Below, piece by piece: positions 1-6,022 of a stretch of DNA of 7,174 nt. Made by a program: the position numbers and the translations under genes. How positions within the stretch are numbered: position 1 is the first letter of the stretch; each line of letters opens with the position of its first letter. The stretch comes from Bacillota bacterium (lineage in GTDB: Bacteria > Bacillota > DTU030): the NCBI GenBank assembly GCA_012842325.1, contig DUTA01000052.1, positions 1 to 7,174 of the forward strand, written 5' to 3'. The notes under the pieces are model-generated. The model was not told the DNA's origin. It saw only the letters and a list, made by a program, of their open reading frames with translations, and ran no database searches.

Positions 1-665
1 GGCGGGTCGTGCGGGGCGAACTTCCCCAGGTGGAAACTGCGGTGCGGACGGAAGCGGTAGCGGAAAATGGCATCCTCAAGTTTAGACTGCCGCCCATGCC
101 CGAGAAGTACCAGACCTCCTTTGTCCTGATGGCCAAGACAGCCATTGTCGCCTACGCCGCCGTTTCCCTGGCCAATGCCATTCCCGGCACACCCATTCAC
201 CCCTATGTTATGACCCTGATCTTCGGTATCATCGCCGGCGAACTTGGTCTATTGGAAAAGGATATCCTCACCAAGGCCAACGCCTTCGGTTTGGCTATCC
301 TGTCCCTGATGGCCATCATCATGACCAGCCTGAACAAGGCTACCCCGGAAATGCTGGCCGGCCTTCTGGCACCCCTGGCCGGAACCCTGGTTCTGGGAGC
401 CATCGGTATCTTTATCGCCTCTTCCATAACGGGTCGCTTCCTGGGGCTCACCCCGGAAATGGCTTCTGCCATTGGCCTCTCTGCCCTCTTCGGCTTCCCC
501 GGCACCTTCATCCTCTCCCATGAGGCTGCCAAGGCCATTGCCACCAATGAAGAGGAGCGGAAGAAAATTCTCGATCACATCCTGCCCAAAATGCTGGTCG
601 CCGGCTTTGTCACTGTCACCATCGCCTCCGTTATTATGGCCGGTTTCTTTGCCAACTGGCTGTAG
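1..665 (+). CDS. GltS-like multi-spanning membrane transporter, C-terminal part (5' end outside window)
   Basis: The reading frame is open to the left edge. A GTG at 9 could begin it, but no ribosome site is visible in the few bases before it, so I treat the gene as cut by the window. Counting from that GTG, 218 residues are visible. A short polar stretch (about 1-35) is followed by about six hydrophobic segments near 37-57, 65-83, 92-108, 115-138, 152-169 and 194-215. The pattern of helices, with a Gly/Pro-rich stretch (GFPGTF near 161-166) before the final helix, resembles the second half of GltS-type sodium/glutamate symporters. That is a resemblance by eye, not a confirmed family. The charged segment at about 171-193 is probably a cytoplasmic or external loop. 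The gene downstream encodes a dipeptidase-like amidohydrolase, so an amino acid or peptide-derived substrate is plausible. It could equally be an uncharacterised membrane protein. That it is a real membrane-protein gene is nearly certain; the substrate is unknown. Confidence 0.8.
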   Translation, partial: RVVRGELPQVETAVRTEAVAENGILKFRLPPMPEKYQTSFVLMAKTAIVAYAAVSLANAIPGTPIHPYVMTLIFGIIAGELGLLEKDILTKANAFGLAILSLMAIIMTSLNKATPEMLAGLLAPLAGTLVLGAIGIFIASSITGRFLGLTPEMASAIGLSALFGFPGTFILSHEAAKAIATNEEERKKILDHILPKMLVAGFVTVTIASVIMAGFFANWL

Positions 666-685
666 GATGATAAAGGAAAATGTAG

Positions 686-691
686 TATAAT
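686..691 (+). promoter_or_regulatory. Candidate -10 element for the amidohydrolase gene
   Basis: A perfect TATAAT lies 20 bases after the stop codon of the membrane protein, in an AT-rich pocket of a GC-rich region. It would start transcription near 698, about 80 bases before the amidohydrolase start codon. No convincing -35 hexamer is found at 15-19 bases upstream (the 17-base position reads TAGGAT), so the promoter may need an activator or may be fortuitous. Confidence 0.35.
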
Positions 692-714
692 GACATATGA
701 AAAGAAAACCTTTC

Positions 715-745
715 GGGCAGCCCTTCCTCCCTGGAGGGCTGTCCC
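715..745 (+). other. Leader hairpin before the amidohydrolase
   Basis: CAGCCCT (718-724) pairs with AGGGCTG (735-741) around a 10-base loop. The stem is extended by GGG (715-717) with CCC (743-745) across a one-base bulge at 742. It lies between the candidate -10 and the ribosome site of the amidohydrolase. The bases after it (TATTAAAATTAAAT) are AT-rich but not a T run, so it is at best a weak terminator or attenuator. It could also end or stabilise the transporter transcript. Confidence 0.4.
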
Positions 746-780
746 TATTAAAATTAAATACAGCAAAGGAGTGCTACCCT

Positions 781-1962
781 ATGATAGTATTGCAAGGCAT
801 GCTGCTCATCGACGGCAGCGGAAGGGAACCTGTGGAAAATGCCGTGGTGGTTTTGGAAGGGGATAAAATCAAGGCGGTGGGCCGGGCAGGGGAAGTGGAT
901 ACTGCCGGCGCTGCCGAGATAATTGATCTTACAGGCAAAACCCTCCTGCCCGGCCTCATCGACTGCCACGTCCACATCTGCATGGATCCCGTCGCAGACC
1001 CCTTTGCCGCCCTGGTCGGGGATTCCGATGCCACGACCGCCTTTAAAGCCGCCCGTAATGCCCTCCGGACCCTGAAAGGAGGCGTCACCACCATCCGGGA
1101 TATGGGGGGCAAAAATCACATCGACCTGGACCTGCGGGATGCCATCAACCGGGGAATTGTCCAGGGACCCAGAATCCTGGCCAGCGGCAGGCTGATCACC
1201 ATGACCGGCGGCCACGGCTGGATGATTGGCCGGGAAGTTGACGGGCCCGACGAGGCCCGGAAGGGCGCCCGGGAGGAAATCAAGGCGGGGGTTGACGTCA
1301 TCAAGATCATGGCCACCGGCGGGGTAATGACCCCCGGGGTCGAACCCGGCTCCCCCCAGCTGACCGAGGAAGAGATGCGGGCTGCCATCGAAGAGGCCAA
1401 AAAGGCGGGCAAAATCACGGCCTCCCATGCCCAGGGCCTGACGGGCATCAAGAATGCCATCCGGGCTGGAATCGGTTCCATCGAGCACGGGATCTATCTC
1501 GACCAGGAGGCCTGTGAGATGATGATCGAAAACGATGTCTACCTTGTCCCCACCCTCTCGGCCCCCTACTGGATTGTGACCAAGGGCCGGGAGGCCGGCA
1601 TCCCCGAATATGCCGTCGCCAAGACGGAAAGGGTTATTGAAACCCACAACGCCAGTTTCCGCCTGGCCCTGAAGATGGGGGTCAAGATCGCCATGGGGAC
1701 CGATGCCAGCACCCCCTTCAATGAGCACGGCAAAAACTCCTCTGAATTGAAGCTGATGGTGCAGGAGGGAATGACCCCCATGCAGGCCATCCTGGCGGCG
1801 ACGAAAAACGGCGCCGAGCTCCTGGGCCTCAGCGACCAAATTGGGACCGTGGAGCCGGGCAAGCAGGCCGACCTCCTGGTAATAGACGGCAACCCCCTGG
1901 AGGACATCGAGACCATCGACAATGTCCACCTGGTCTTCAAGGGGGGCAAAGTCGTCCGTTAA
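781..1962 (+). CDS. Metal-dependent amidohydrolase, imidazolonepropionase / Xaa-Pro dipeptidase type
   Basis: This encodes a 393-residue cytoplasmic TIM-barrel hydrolase of the amidohydrolase superfamily (COG1228-like). The binuclear metal site can be read directly: H63 and H65 (HVH), K175 in DVIKIMATGG as the likely carboxylated bridging lysine, H216 (TASHAQG), H236 (IEHG) and D308 (MGTDAS). The TGGHG motif near 142-146 is typical of the prolidase-like members that cleave Xaa-Pro or Xaa-Arg/Lys dipeptides. A small beta domain is formed by residues 1-55 and the C-terminal end (VEPGKQADLLVIDGNP near 357-372). I chose the ATG at 781 because AAAGGAG (765-771) sits 9 bases before it and the family's usual start (IVLQG..LIDG) follows at once. 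An in-frame ATG at 697 would add 28 residues without homology and cover the leader hairpin. Dipeptide hydrolysis is the best guess, while lactonase or imidazolone substrates remain possible. The gene is complete and ends at a strong terminator. Confidence 0.92.
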   Translation: MIVLQGMLLIDGSGREPVENAVVVLEGDKIKAVGRAGEVDTAGAAEIIDLTGKTLLPGLIDCHVHICMDPVADPFAALVGDSDATTAFKAARNALRTLKGGVTTIRDMGGKNHIDLDLRDAINRGIVQGPRILASGRLITMTGGHGWMIGREVDGPDEARKGAREEIKAGVDVIKIMATGGVMTPGVEPGSPQLTEEEMRAAIEEAKKAGKITASHAQGLTGIKNAIRAGIGSIEHGIYLDQEACEMMIENDVYLVPTLSAPYWIVTKGREAGIPEYAVAKTERVIETHNASFRLALKMGVKIAMGTDASTPFNEHGKNSSELKLMVQEGMTPMQAILAATKNGAELLGLSDQIGTVEPGKQADLLVIDGNPLEDIETIDNVHLVFKGGKVVR

Positions 1963-1970
1963 GGAATTGA

Positions 1971-2005
1971 CCCCGGGTAAGGGTATTACCCGGGGTTGTC
2001 TTTTC
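1971..2005 (+). terminator. Intrinsic terminator of the amidohydrolase gene
   Basis: A perfect 10-base-pair stem, CCCCGGGTAA (1971-1980) with TTACCCGGGG (1986-1995), closes a 5-base GGGTA loop and is followed by TTGTCTTTTCT. It lies 8 bases after the stop codon. This is a textbook rho-independent terminator and isolates the amidohydrolase unit from the regulator downstream. Confidence 0.93.
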
Positions 2006-2146
2006 TAGAACATTGTCCCTTGCCCACCCCTCTTCAGCGGTGGGAAAATCTTTGACTGCAAGTAGGGTTTTAACAGGGCGGCAACGAAATAGAATTCAGG
2101 TCTGGAAGCAGGATTGGGAATAGCCAGGAAGGGGTAGCGAGGAGAC
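2006..2146 (+). other. Leader region of the ModE-like regulator
   Basis: These 141 bases lie between the upstream terminator and the regulator's start. They hold a weak hairpin, CCCACC (2023-2028) with GGTGGG (2039-2044), and a poor promoter candidate: TTTTAA at 2068-2073 and TAGAAT at 2090-2095, 16 bases apart. A TTGACT at 2052-2057 has no -10 at the right distance. The ribosome site is GAGGAG (2139-2144), only 2 bases from the ATG, backed by AGGAAGGGG (2126-2134). I see no fold I can match to a known riboswitch. Confidence 0.4.
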
Positions 2147-2500
2147 ATGAAGGTTGGCTATAAAATCTGGATTGAAGATGACAGGGGGAATCAGCTGATA
2201 GGCGAAGGGCTGGAGCAACTGCTCCTGGCCGTGGCGGAGACGGGCTCCATCAACAAAGCTGCCGGGAAGCTCCGGATGTCCTATCGTACCGCCTGGGCCA
2301 GAATAAGGAAGGCAGAAAAGCGCCTGGGCTGCCTGCTGGTCGCCAAACAGGTCGGAGGTACCAGGGGCGGCGGTTCCCGGCTCACGGAAGAGGGTTACCG
2401 GCTGCTGGAAAGCTTTGCCGAATTCCACCGGGCAGCCGGGAAGGAAATTGAGACTCTGTTCCAGGAATCCTTCCTCCACCTTCTCCAATCCCAGTCTTAG
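2147..2500 (+). CDS. Single-domain ModE-like winged-helix transcription regulator
   Basis: This encodes a 117-residue DNA-binding protein matching the N-terminal LysR-type winged-helix domain of ModE, the molybdate-responsive regulator. The helix-turn-helix covers about residues 33-58 (GSINKAAGKLRMSYRTAW, then a basic recognition region). The wing follows at about 64-82 and carries the family's hallmark glycine-rich GGTRGGGSRLTEEG. Classical ModE (about 260 residues) adds two molybdate-binding Mop domains. Here the protein stops after a short helical tail, probably for dimerisation, so it has no visible ligand domain. Such stand-alone forms are common in Clostridia and archaea, often near molybdate or tungstate genes, but none is seen here. 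Terminators on both sides make it a monocistronic unit. Its targets are unknown; the neighbouring operator-like repeats are one possibility. The family call is confident, the effector and regulon are not. Confidence 0.88.
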   Translation: MKVGYKIWIEDDRGNQLIGEGLEQLLLAVAETGSINKAAGKLRMSYRTAWARIRKAEKRLGCLLVAKQVGGTRGGGSRLTEEGYRLLESFAEFHRAAGKEIETLFQESFLHLLQSQS

Positions 2501-2525
2501 AAAGACAGGTCCCCGGCCGGGCCAA

Positions 2526-2558
2526 AAAAACACCGGGCTTTTTCTACCCGGTGTTTTT
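2526..2558. terminator. Bidirectional terminator between convergent genes
   Basis: AAAAACACCGGG (2526-2537) and CCCGGTGTTTTT (2547-2558) form a perfect 12-base-pair inverted repeat around the loop CTTTTTCTA. The GC core CACCGGG/CCCGGTG is flanked by an A run on the left and a T run on the right, so RNA from either strand gives a GC stem followed by a U tract. It lies 25 bases after the ModE-like gene and 17 bases past the end of the class III aminotransferase, and serves both. Confidence 0.93.
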
Positions 2559-2575
2559 ATACTGTACTCCCACAG

Positions 2576-3967
2576 TTACGAGCGCAGGAGGGAACCCACC
2601 ACCGTTTTGCTGCTGGACAGGGCCAGACTGAAGATGCTCTTGTTGCGCTGGAAAATCTCCTCCAGGGCGGCCAGAACCTGGTCGACCTGCTCTTTGGTGA
2701 CGATGAGGGGTGGTTCCAGGCGGATCACGTTGGGGTTGTTCAGGGTGTAGGCGGTGATGATCCGGTGCCTGTTCCGGAGCTCCCCGGCCACCAGGGCCCC
2801 CGAGTATTCCTGGGCAAACTTGTTGGCCAGGCCCCCGGTCAGGCGGTCAACCAGCCCCCCCTTGGGCTGCCTGAACTCAAGGCCGATAAAGAGCCCCCGG
2901 CCCCGGACCTCCTGGACGATGGGGTACCGTTCCTGCAGGGTCTTCAATTTCTCCAGGAAATAGGTCCCGACGGTGGCGGCATTTTCCCAGAGCTTTTCCT
3001 TCAGGATGGTATCGATGACGGCCAGCCCGGCGGCGCAGGCCCGGGTGTTGCCCCCGAAGGTGGAGGTGTGGAGGGTGGATTTTTCCATGCTGCCGTAGGC
3101 CTTGTTCCAGACCGCCGGGGTGGTGATAAAGGCCCCGATGGGTATCAGCCCGCCGCCCAGAGACTTGGCCAGGCACATTATATCCGGCTCCACCCCCTCA
3201 TGCTCACAGGCAAACATGGTCCCTGTCCGGCCAAAACCGGTCTGGATCTCGTCGGCAATCAGGAGGGTACCGTATCTGGTGCAGAGTTCCCGGGCTCCCC
3301 TGAGGTAGCCGGCCGGGGGACAGATGATCCCCCCTTCCCCCTGGATGGGTTCCACGATAAAGGCGGCCGCGTCGCCGGCAGCCAGCTTTTCCTCCAGGGC
3401 CGCCAGATCGCCGTAGGGAACGCCCTCACAGCCCGGTACCAGGGGGGCAAAGCCCTGCTGGTATTTTTTCCGCCCGGTAACGGACAGGGCTCCCATGCTC
3501 TTGCCGTGGAAGGAGCCGTCGCAGTAGATGATCCTGGTCCGGCCCGTGGCAATGCGGGCAGTCTTCAAGGCCCCCTCCACGGCTTCGGCCCCGCTGTTGC
3601 AGAAGAAGGTGTGGCTCAGGTCCCCGGGGGTGATCCGGGCCAGGTTGTGGGCCAAGGCACCGGCCAGGGGATTTAAAGATGCCTGCAGGAGGTTGGGCAG
3701 TTCCCTCACGGCCTCCAGGGCCGCCGCCACCGCCGGGTGGTTGTGGCCCAGGTTGAGGGAGCCGTAACCCCCGAGAAAATCCAGATAGCGGTTCCCCTCC
3801 TGATCCCAGACGTACATGCCTTCCGCCCGGGCAAAGGGCCGATCAAAGGCCAGCAGGCTCATCATCCTGGCCAGGCCGGGGTTGACATATTTTTCGTGAT
3901 TGGCCAAATTTGCCCTGGCATCCAGAGCAAGGGCTTCCTCCAGGGTATAGAGCTTATCTTGCACCAT
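2576..3967 (-). CDS. Class III PLP aminotransferase, putrescine/ornithine type
   Basis: This encodes a complete 463-residue fold-type I PLP enzyme, close in length to putrescine aminotransferase (YgjG/PatA, about 459). Visible landmarks are the cofactor-phosphate loop NSGAEAVEGALKTAR (124-138), the ring-stacking GSFHGK (151-156), E206 in VEPIQGEGG, D239 in IADEIQTGFGRTG (binds the pyridine nitrogen), the Schiff-base lysine K268 in CLAKSLGGG, and TSTFGGN (301-307), which reaches in from the partner subunit. The extended N-terminus (about 40 residues before the core) favours the putrescine branch over the shorter acetylornithine enzymes. The likely reaction is transfer of a terminal amino group from putrescine or a similar omega-amine to 2-oxoglutarate. 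Substrate choice cannot be fixed by eye; acetylornithine, GABA or beta-alanine remain possible. The ATG is supported by GGGGAGG (3973-3979 on this strand) 5 bases away. It has its own promoter and an operator-like repeat upstream, so it is probably regulated apart from the ZIP gene. Confidence 0.9.
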   Translation of the reverse strand: MVQDKLYTLEEALALDARANLANHEKYVNPGLARMMSLLAFDRPFARAEGMYVWDQEGNRYLDFLGGYGSLNLGHNHPAVAAALEAVRELPNLLQASLNPLAGALAHNLARITPGDLSHTFFCNSGAEAVEGALKTARIATGRTRIIYCDGSFHGKSMGALSVTGRKKYQQGFAPLVPGCEGVPYGDLAALEEKLAAGDAAAFIVEPIQGEGGIICPPAGYLRGARELCTRYGTLLIADEIQTGFGRTGTMFACEHEGVEPDIMCLAKSLGGGLIPIGAFITTPAVWNKAYGSMEKSTLHTSTFGGNTRACAAGLAVIDTILKEKLWENAATVGTYFLEKLKTLQERYPIVQEVRGRGLFIGLEFRQPKGGLVDRLTGGLANKFAQEYSGALVAGELRNRHRIITAYTLNNPNVIRLEPPLIVTKEQVDQVLAALEEIFQRNKSIFSLALSSSKTVVGSLLRS

Positions 3968-3981
3968 TGCGACCTCCCCTT

Positions 3982-4005
3982 ATTGTGCACATTATTGTAC
4001 ACATT
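3982..4005 (-). promoter_or_regulatory. Operator-like tandem repeat in the leader of the class III aminotransferase
   Basis: Two abutting 12-base copies, ATTGTGCACATT (3982-3993) and ATTGTACACATT (3994-4005) on the + strand, differ at one base. Read another way they form a dyad: TGTGCACA (3984-3991) and TGTACACA (3996-4003) around TTAT, matching 16 of 20 positions with the complement. The small palindromes TGTGCACA and TGTACA are centred 11 bases apart, about one helical turn. The block lies just inside the predicted transcript start (near 4008), where a bound repressor would block transcription. TGT-N-ACA half sites recall GntR-type operators; this is an inference from form. Confidence 0.6.
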
Positions 4006-4014
4006 CTTTTCTCC

Positions 4015-4044
4015 ATTGTAGCAGAAGCCTGTCGGTCCTGGCAA
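4015..4044 (-). promoter_or_regulatory. SigA-type promoter of the class III aminotransferase
   Basis: On the minus strand TTGCCA (4039-4044; five of six match TTGACA) is followed after 18 bases by TACAAT (4015-4020; five of six match TATAAT). TGC directly before the -10 gives an extended -10 motif. Transcription should begin near 4008, about 40 bases before the start codon. The repeat at 3982-4005 follows directly. Confidence 0.65.
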
Positions 4045-4070
4045 GGGCTGGCAGGCCCTTTTTCTTCTGC
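4021..4070. repeat. Nested inverted repeats upstream of the class III aminotransferase
   Basis: GCAGAAG (4021-4027) is matched by CTTCTGC (4064-4070). Inside, AAGGGC (4043-4048) and GCCCTT (4055-4060) form a second hairpin followed on the + strand by TTTCTTCT, which looks like a short terminator for + strand RNA. On the minus strand no U run follows, so it is a poor terminator for the ZIP transcript. The -35 element of the minus-strand promoter lies within this structure. Confidence 0.5.
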
Positions 4071-4085
4071 CCGGACCCAGCAATA

Positions 4086-4835
4086 TTACATATCGATCAA
4101 GAGGAGTCCCAGAATAAGGCCAAGGCCGATGCCCAGGATGGCAAAATGGCTGTCGCCGCTCTCGTAGGCGTCGGGAATGAGTTCATCGCAGACGATGTAG
4201 AGCATGGCCCCACCGGCGAAGCTTAAGGATATGGCCAGCCAGAAGGGAGAGATGGCGCCAATGTAGGCCCCAAAGAAAGCCCCAATTCCCGTGGGCACGC
4301 CGGATAAAAAGGCCGCCCACACCCCGGCCGTTCGCTGCCCGGCGGCCTGCATGGGCACCGCCACGGCCAAACCTTCGGGGATGTCGTGGAGGGCCAGGAC
4401 CAGGGCCAGGACCAAGCCCATATTGGTGGAAACCGCATAGCCAGCCCCGATGGCCATCCCCTCGGGGAAGTTGTGGAGGGCGATCCCCACGGCCAGGAGC
4501 AAACCCTTTCGCAGGTATTGGTTTTCCTTGTCATCCTCCTTTTCCGGCTTCACCGGATGGTGGTGGGGCAGGAACCAGTCCAGGAGGAAAAAGATCCCCA
4601 GGCCCAGGAGCAAACCTATAACAGTGGGCAAGAGACCGGCCTCCACCAGGGACTCTTCCAGTAATTCCAAAAAGGTGACCGCCAGCATAATCCCGGCGGC
4701 AAAACCCAGGACGCCGCTGAAGAGATTGCCCCGGATCCGGGGTAGAAAGTAGGCGATAACCCCGCCGAGACCTGTTCCCACCACACCGGCCAGCATGCCG
4801 TACATTGTGGCGGCAAAGACGTGGTTTCCAGTCAT
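4086..4835 (-). CDS. ZIP-family divalent metal transporter (ZupT/GufA-like)
   Basis: This encodes a 249-residue inner-membrane protein with about eight hydrophobic segments (near 8-30, 40-60, 68-90, 112-131, 138-160, 172-196, 200-219 and 230-247), the usual ZIP topology and length. The two metal-site helices carry HNFPEG (121-126) and HDIPEG (150-155), the signature pair of histidine and glutamate ligands of the binuclear transport site. Between the third and fourth segments a hydrophilic loop begins with HHH (91-93), typical of the variable metal-sensing loop. Known relatives move zinc, iron or other divalent ions into the cytoplasm; the metal here cannot be told. The ATG is preceded by AGGAGG (4840-4845 on this strand) 4 bases away. 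The gene starts 42 bases after the class I/II aminotransferase and no terminator lies between, so the two are probably co-transcribed. A TACAAT at 4851-4856 lacks a -35 partner. Confidence 0.92.
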   Translation of the reverse strand: MTGNHVFAATMYGMLAGVVGTGLGGVIAYFLPRIRGNLFSGVLGFAAGIMLAVTFLELLEESLVEAGLLPTVIGLLLGLGIFFLLDWFLPHHHPVKPEKEDDKENQYLRKGLLLAVGIALHNFPEGMAIGAGYAVSTNMGLVLALVLALHDIPEGLAVAVPMQAAGQRTAGVWAAFLSGVPTGIGAFFGAYIGAISPFWLAISLSFAGGAMLYIVCDELIPDAYESGDSHFAILGIGLGLILGLLLIDM

Positions 4836-4877
4836 TGTTCCTCCTCCCCCATTGTAAGGTCCTTTCTCCGGCCCTTT

Positions 4878-6005
4878 CTACCCGGCCGTTACCTCCCGCA
4901 GGACTTCCCCCAATTCCCGGAGGCCGGCGGCAAACTCTGCCGGATCCCCGCCGAAGCCGAAGCGAATGTGGCCGGGCATCTCGAAACATTCCCCGGGAAC
5001 CAGGAGCACGCCCCGCTCTTCATAAGCCCGGCGGCAGAATTCCTCGGTGCTGATGGGCAGGTTAAAGCGGGGGAAACAGACCAGGCCCGCCCGGGGCGCT
5101 ACATAATCTATGATGGGCCGGTTCTCCTCGAACCAGTCCAGGAGCACCCGGCGATTCTCCCTGGCCAGGGCCAGATTCCGCTCCCAGACCCTGTCTACAT
5201 TGACCAGGGCCAGGCGGGCCAGGAAATCGGACAGGGGCGAATTGCTGATGGAGGTATAATCCTTCCAGGACCAGCAGGCCTGGAGGATCTCCTCGGGCCC
5301 GGCTATCCAGCCCAGCCGCAGGCCCGAGAGGCCAAAGGTCTTGGACATGCTCCCCACGCTGATGGCCCGGGGGCTGAGGTCCCTGGCCAGGGGCGGCAGC
5401 AGGCCTTCCTCATAGGCCAGGCCGTGGTAGACCTCGTCGGACAGAACCCAGAAACCCCTTTCCTCCGCCCAGCCCAGGATGGTCTCCAGCTCCTCCCGGG
5501 TAAGGACGGCCCCCGTGGGGTTGTGGGGGGTGTTGATGACCACCAGCTTGGTCCGGTCATCGATGAGGGCCGCCAGCCGGTCCAGATCCGGCCGGTAGCC
5601 ATTGTCCAGGGACATGGTCCAGCGCTTGACAGTGGCCCCCCGGGCCTCGGCCACGGCATAGAGGACCTGATAGGCCGGGAACTGCACAATCACCGTATCC
5701 CCCGGTTCCACCAGGACGTTGGCCAAAAGAAAATCGGCCTCGATGGCGCCGCCGGTGACCAGGACCTGCTCCGGGGTGACCGACTGGTAGAGGCCGGCAA
5801 TGGCCTGGCGCAGGGCGAAGGAGCCCATGGTCGGGTTGTAGCCCAGCCTGATGGCCGCAAGCTCCGCCAGGAGCTCTTCCCGGTCTCCCAGGGCAAGGAG
5901 CTCCTCCAGGGTAAAGGGTTTGGCATCGGTCTCAGCCAGGTTAAAGCGGGCCCCCAGCTCGAGGGTGTTCAGCCACCGTTCCACCAAAAATTCCCTGATC
6001 TTCAC
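4878..6005 (-). CDS. Class I/II PLP-dependent aminotransferase
   Basis: This encodes a 375-residue fold-type I aminotransferase. Key residues are visible: NTPHNPTG (158-165) with N162, D190 and Y193 in LSDEVYHG, the Schiff-base lysine K222 in SMSKTFGLSGLRLGW with the phosphate-binding R230, and R348 in HIRFGFGG, the usual carboxylate-binding arginine. The N-terminal MKIREFLVERWL replaces the longer arm of aspartate aminotransferase, and the protein is slightly short for the family. The exact amino donor is not readable. The gene lies 17 bases after an omega-amidase-like gene, so glutamine as donor (as for MtnV/MtnE or glutamine transaminase K) is a reasonable inference. MalY-like lyase or capreomycidine-synthase-like chemistry cannot be excluded. 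The start is GTG at 6005: GGAGG (6014-6018 on this strand) lies 8 bases away, while the overlapping ATG at 6007 runs straight into TGA. Confidence 0.9.
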   Translation of the reverse strand: MKIREFLVERWLNTLELGARFNLAETDAKPFTLEELLALGDREELLAELAAIRLGYNPTMGSFALRQAIAGLYQSVTPEQVLVTGGAIEADFLLANVLVEPGDTVIVQFPAYQVLYAVAEARGATVKRWTMSLDNGYRPDLDRLAALIDDRTKLVVINTPHNPTGAVLTREELETILGWAEERGFWVLSDEVYHGLAYEEGLLPPLARDLSPRAISVGSMSKTFGLSGLRLGWIAGPEEILQACWSWKDYTSISNSPLSDFLARLALVNVDRVWERNLALARENRRVLLDWFEENRPIIDYVAPRAGLVCFPRFNLPISTEEFCRRAYEERGVLLVPGECFEMPGHIRFGFGGDPAEFAAGLRELGEVLREVTAG

Positions 6006-6022
6006 ATTTCTCCCCTCCCTTG

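Noticed and set aside
697..780. N-terminal extension of the amidohydrolase from the ATG at 697
   Set aside because: It has no ribosome site, covers a hairpin, and adds 28 residues not typical of the family. AAAGGAG at 765-771 points to the ATG at 781.
754..1929. Long minus-strand open frame (391 codons) opposite the amidohydrolase
   Set aside because: It is a shadow of the sense gene, with Gly/Asp/His-rich composition following the complementary codons and no family features.
2052..2057. TTGACT as a -35 element
   Set aside because: At 16-18 bases downstream the sequence is GC-rich and does not resemble a -10 hexamer.
2006..2146. Possible molybdenum-cofactor riboswitch before the ModE-like gene
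   Set aside because: The region is suggestive by position only. I could find just one weak 6-pair hairpin (2023-2044) and no multi-stem architecture.
2765..3676. + strand open frame (303 codons) opposite the class III aminotransferase
   Set aside because: It has Gly/Pro-rich composition without motifs and overlaps the core of a clear PLP enzyme on the other strand.
4851..4856. TACAAT on the minus strand just before the ZIP gene as a promoter
   Set aside because: The 17-base upstream position reads AGAAAG, and a start so close would leave almost no leader before the ATG at 4835.
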